A stretch of DNA of 64,000 nucleotides from Paraflavitalea pollutisoli (GTDB lineage Bacteria; Bacteroidota; Bacteroidia; Chitinophagales; Chitinophagaceae): contig NZ_JARKMX010000008.1 of NCBI RefSeq assembly GCF_029360705.1, positions 3,479,479 through 3,543,478 on the forward strand, written 5' to 3'. Shown here in pieces: positions 63,181-64,000 of the stretch. A program made the position numbers and the translations under genes. Every line of letters begins with the position of its first letter. Positions within the stretch are counted from its first letter, which is position 1. The notes under the pieces were generated by a model. It ran no database searches and was not told the DNA's origin. It was given only the letters and a program-made list of their open reading frames with translations.

Positions 63181-63469
63181 AATACAAGCGATGTTTAGTT
63201 TTTAATGTCGTTTACCGCAATCAATGGGACAGCACATACGGGGGCCATGGCTATCCGGCCTGAATAATAAAGGTAATGGAGGAAGGGAGGGTGCTACGGT
63301 GGGCCAGCTGTTAAAATGTGGGGGGTAAATTGTATGAAAACCCGTGGGTGGTAAACTATTTAGGGTATTGGAAATCAATGAATGGGACCAGCACGATGTG
63401 AAACCGGTCAACACCCGCAAGGCTCCATGGAGGGAGCGCCAACCAGGTAGTGGACGGCCTGACCAGCCC
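63181..63469. promoter_or_regulatory. Control region upstream of the SusC gene
   Basis: No gene. The stretch holds the G-tract site at 63268-63330 and the 5' region of the SusC mRNA. A TTTACCACCC-type partial third box is at 63347-63355 on the minus strand, 26 bp from the main box. Confidence 0.6.
63268..63330 (-). promoter_or_regulatory. Tandem C-tract activator site and -7-like element of the SusC operon
   Basis: On the plus strand GGGGGGTAAATTG starts at 63320 and GGTGGG at 63298, 22 bp apart, and TAAAGGTA at 63268-63275 (TACCTTTA on the minus strand) lies 45 bp from the first box. The main box core matches the GH2 site at about 16 of 18 positions. Confidence 0.6.
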
Positions 63470-64000
63470 TTACTGTCCGTCTTCCGGACGGATCAGGTGG
63501 TGATCGCTGTTGAAGGTCTGCCGGTATTTCTTGATGTACTCCGAGGGCGTCATCCCAAACAACTTCACAAACTGTTCCCGGAAATACCGCACGTCGCCGA
63601 TGCCGACCTGGAAGGCCGCCTGGTTCACGTTCAGGTTTTCCCGGATCATCAGCACGGCGGCCCGCCTCAGCCGCACCGACCGGATAAAGGCATTGAGCGA
63701 CTGCCCGGAAATATGCTTCACCTTTAAATATAAGGTCGACCGGCTCAGGCCCATAGCCTTGCAAAACTTCTGGATGGTGAAATCCTCCGTATCCAGGTTC
63801 TGCTCCACCACTTTGATACAGCTGCCCAGGAATTCCCGGTATTCGGCCGGCACCTTCACCGACGACTCACCCAGGGTAATATTGTCGAGGAAGTACCGCT
63901 GCAGCTGGTTCCGGTTGCGGATGGTGGTCTCCACCCGCGCCAGCAGCAACTGGCTATCGAACGGTTTGGTAATATAGTCATCAGCTCCGCCCTCGATCCC
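63470..64000 (-). CDS. Hybrid two-component regulator, C-terminal part (partial at right edge)
   Basis: Only the last 176 codons are in the window. They begin inside a receiver domain (GADDYITKPFDSQLLLARVE, the conserved Lys-Pro of receivers) and continue to an AraC-type DNA-binding domain at the end. Its recognition helix phrases are LSRSTLYLKVKHISGQSLNA and QVGIGDVRYFREQFVKLFGM, ending TPSEYIKKY. This is the tail of a hybrid histidine kinase/response regulator, which controls glycan-use loci in Bacteroidota. It precedes the SusC gene on the same strand. AraC-type parts bind tandem repeats, consistent with the tandem C-tract sites. Confidence 0.92.
   Translation of the reverse strand, partial: GIEGGADDYITKPFDSQLLLARVETTIRNRNQLQRYFLDNITLGESSVKVPAEYREFLGSCIKVVEQNLDTEDFTIQKFCKAMGLSRSTLYLKVKHISGQSLNAFIRSVRLRRAAVLMIRENLNVNQAAFQVGIGDVRYFREQFVKLFGMTPSEYIKKYRQTFNSDHHLIRPEDGQ

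Noticed and set aside
1-64000. tRNA and rRNA genes
   Set aside because: No cloverleaf-like segments with a CCA end or conserved rRNA phrases were recognised anywhere in the window; weak candidates cannot be excluded without a dedicated scan.

Overview
The window is from a Bacteroidota genome, most likely of the order Chitinophagales. The evidence is two SusC/SusD-type outer-membrane pairs, lipoproteins with the usual Cys-Lys-Lys after the lipobox, type IX secretion sorting tails (T9SS), a hybrid two-component regulator, and the absence of Shine-Dalgarno sequences. No rRNA or tRNA genes were seen. The species is not determinable from what is shown.

Layout. Positions 1-6100 carry a decayed thioredoxin-like fragment, a lipoprotein and a SusC/SusD pair. 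Positions 6100-11200 carry a short-chain dehydrogenase, an epoxide-hydrolase-like enzyme and a GH2 glycosidase. Positions 11190-36400 hold one minus-strand operon of about 25 kb that encodes an extracellular contractile injection system (eCIS, Afp/PVC/AlgoCIS type). In transcription order it encodes a DUF4255 cap protein, an unknown 361-aa protein, sheath, two gp19 tube proteins, a DUF5908 microprotein, tube adaptor, VgrG-like spike, PAAR tip, gp25, two large J-like baseplate proteins, an unknown 1290-aa protein, tape measure, a 1606-aa multidomain putative payload and an AAA+ ATPase. Most junctions overlap or are separated by a few bases.

Positions 36400-39600 hold a frameshifted pseudogene, a small lipoprotein, a LuxR-type regulator and a DUF1349 protein. 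Positions 39600-49560 hold two giant secreted T9SS proteins: a GH128-like glucanase with two CBM3 modules and an esterase with eight PKD-like domains. Positions 49600-53220 hold a HAD phosphatase, a nucleosidase, a region with two overlapping tiny ORFs and strong hairpins next to a LexA/CI-like S24 regulator, and a PHA-granule-type small protein. Positions 53260-64000 are a polysaccharide utilisation locus: the 3' end of a hybrid regulator, then SusC, SusD, GH5-ricin lectin, GH30 and GH35, with hairpins between the enzyme genes.

How the parts fit. The eCIS genes would build a syringe-like particle loaded with a cargo that combines a DUF4157 metalloprotease-like fold, a CHAP-like cysteine hydrolase fold and a C-terminal nuclease-like segment. 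The carbohydrate genes form a separate system. A tandem G-tract element with 21-22 bp spacing, followed 45 bp later by an AT-rich -7-like element, precedes three separate units (GH2, GH128 and the SusC-led locus), which suggests one shared activator, possibly the regulator cut off at the right edge.
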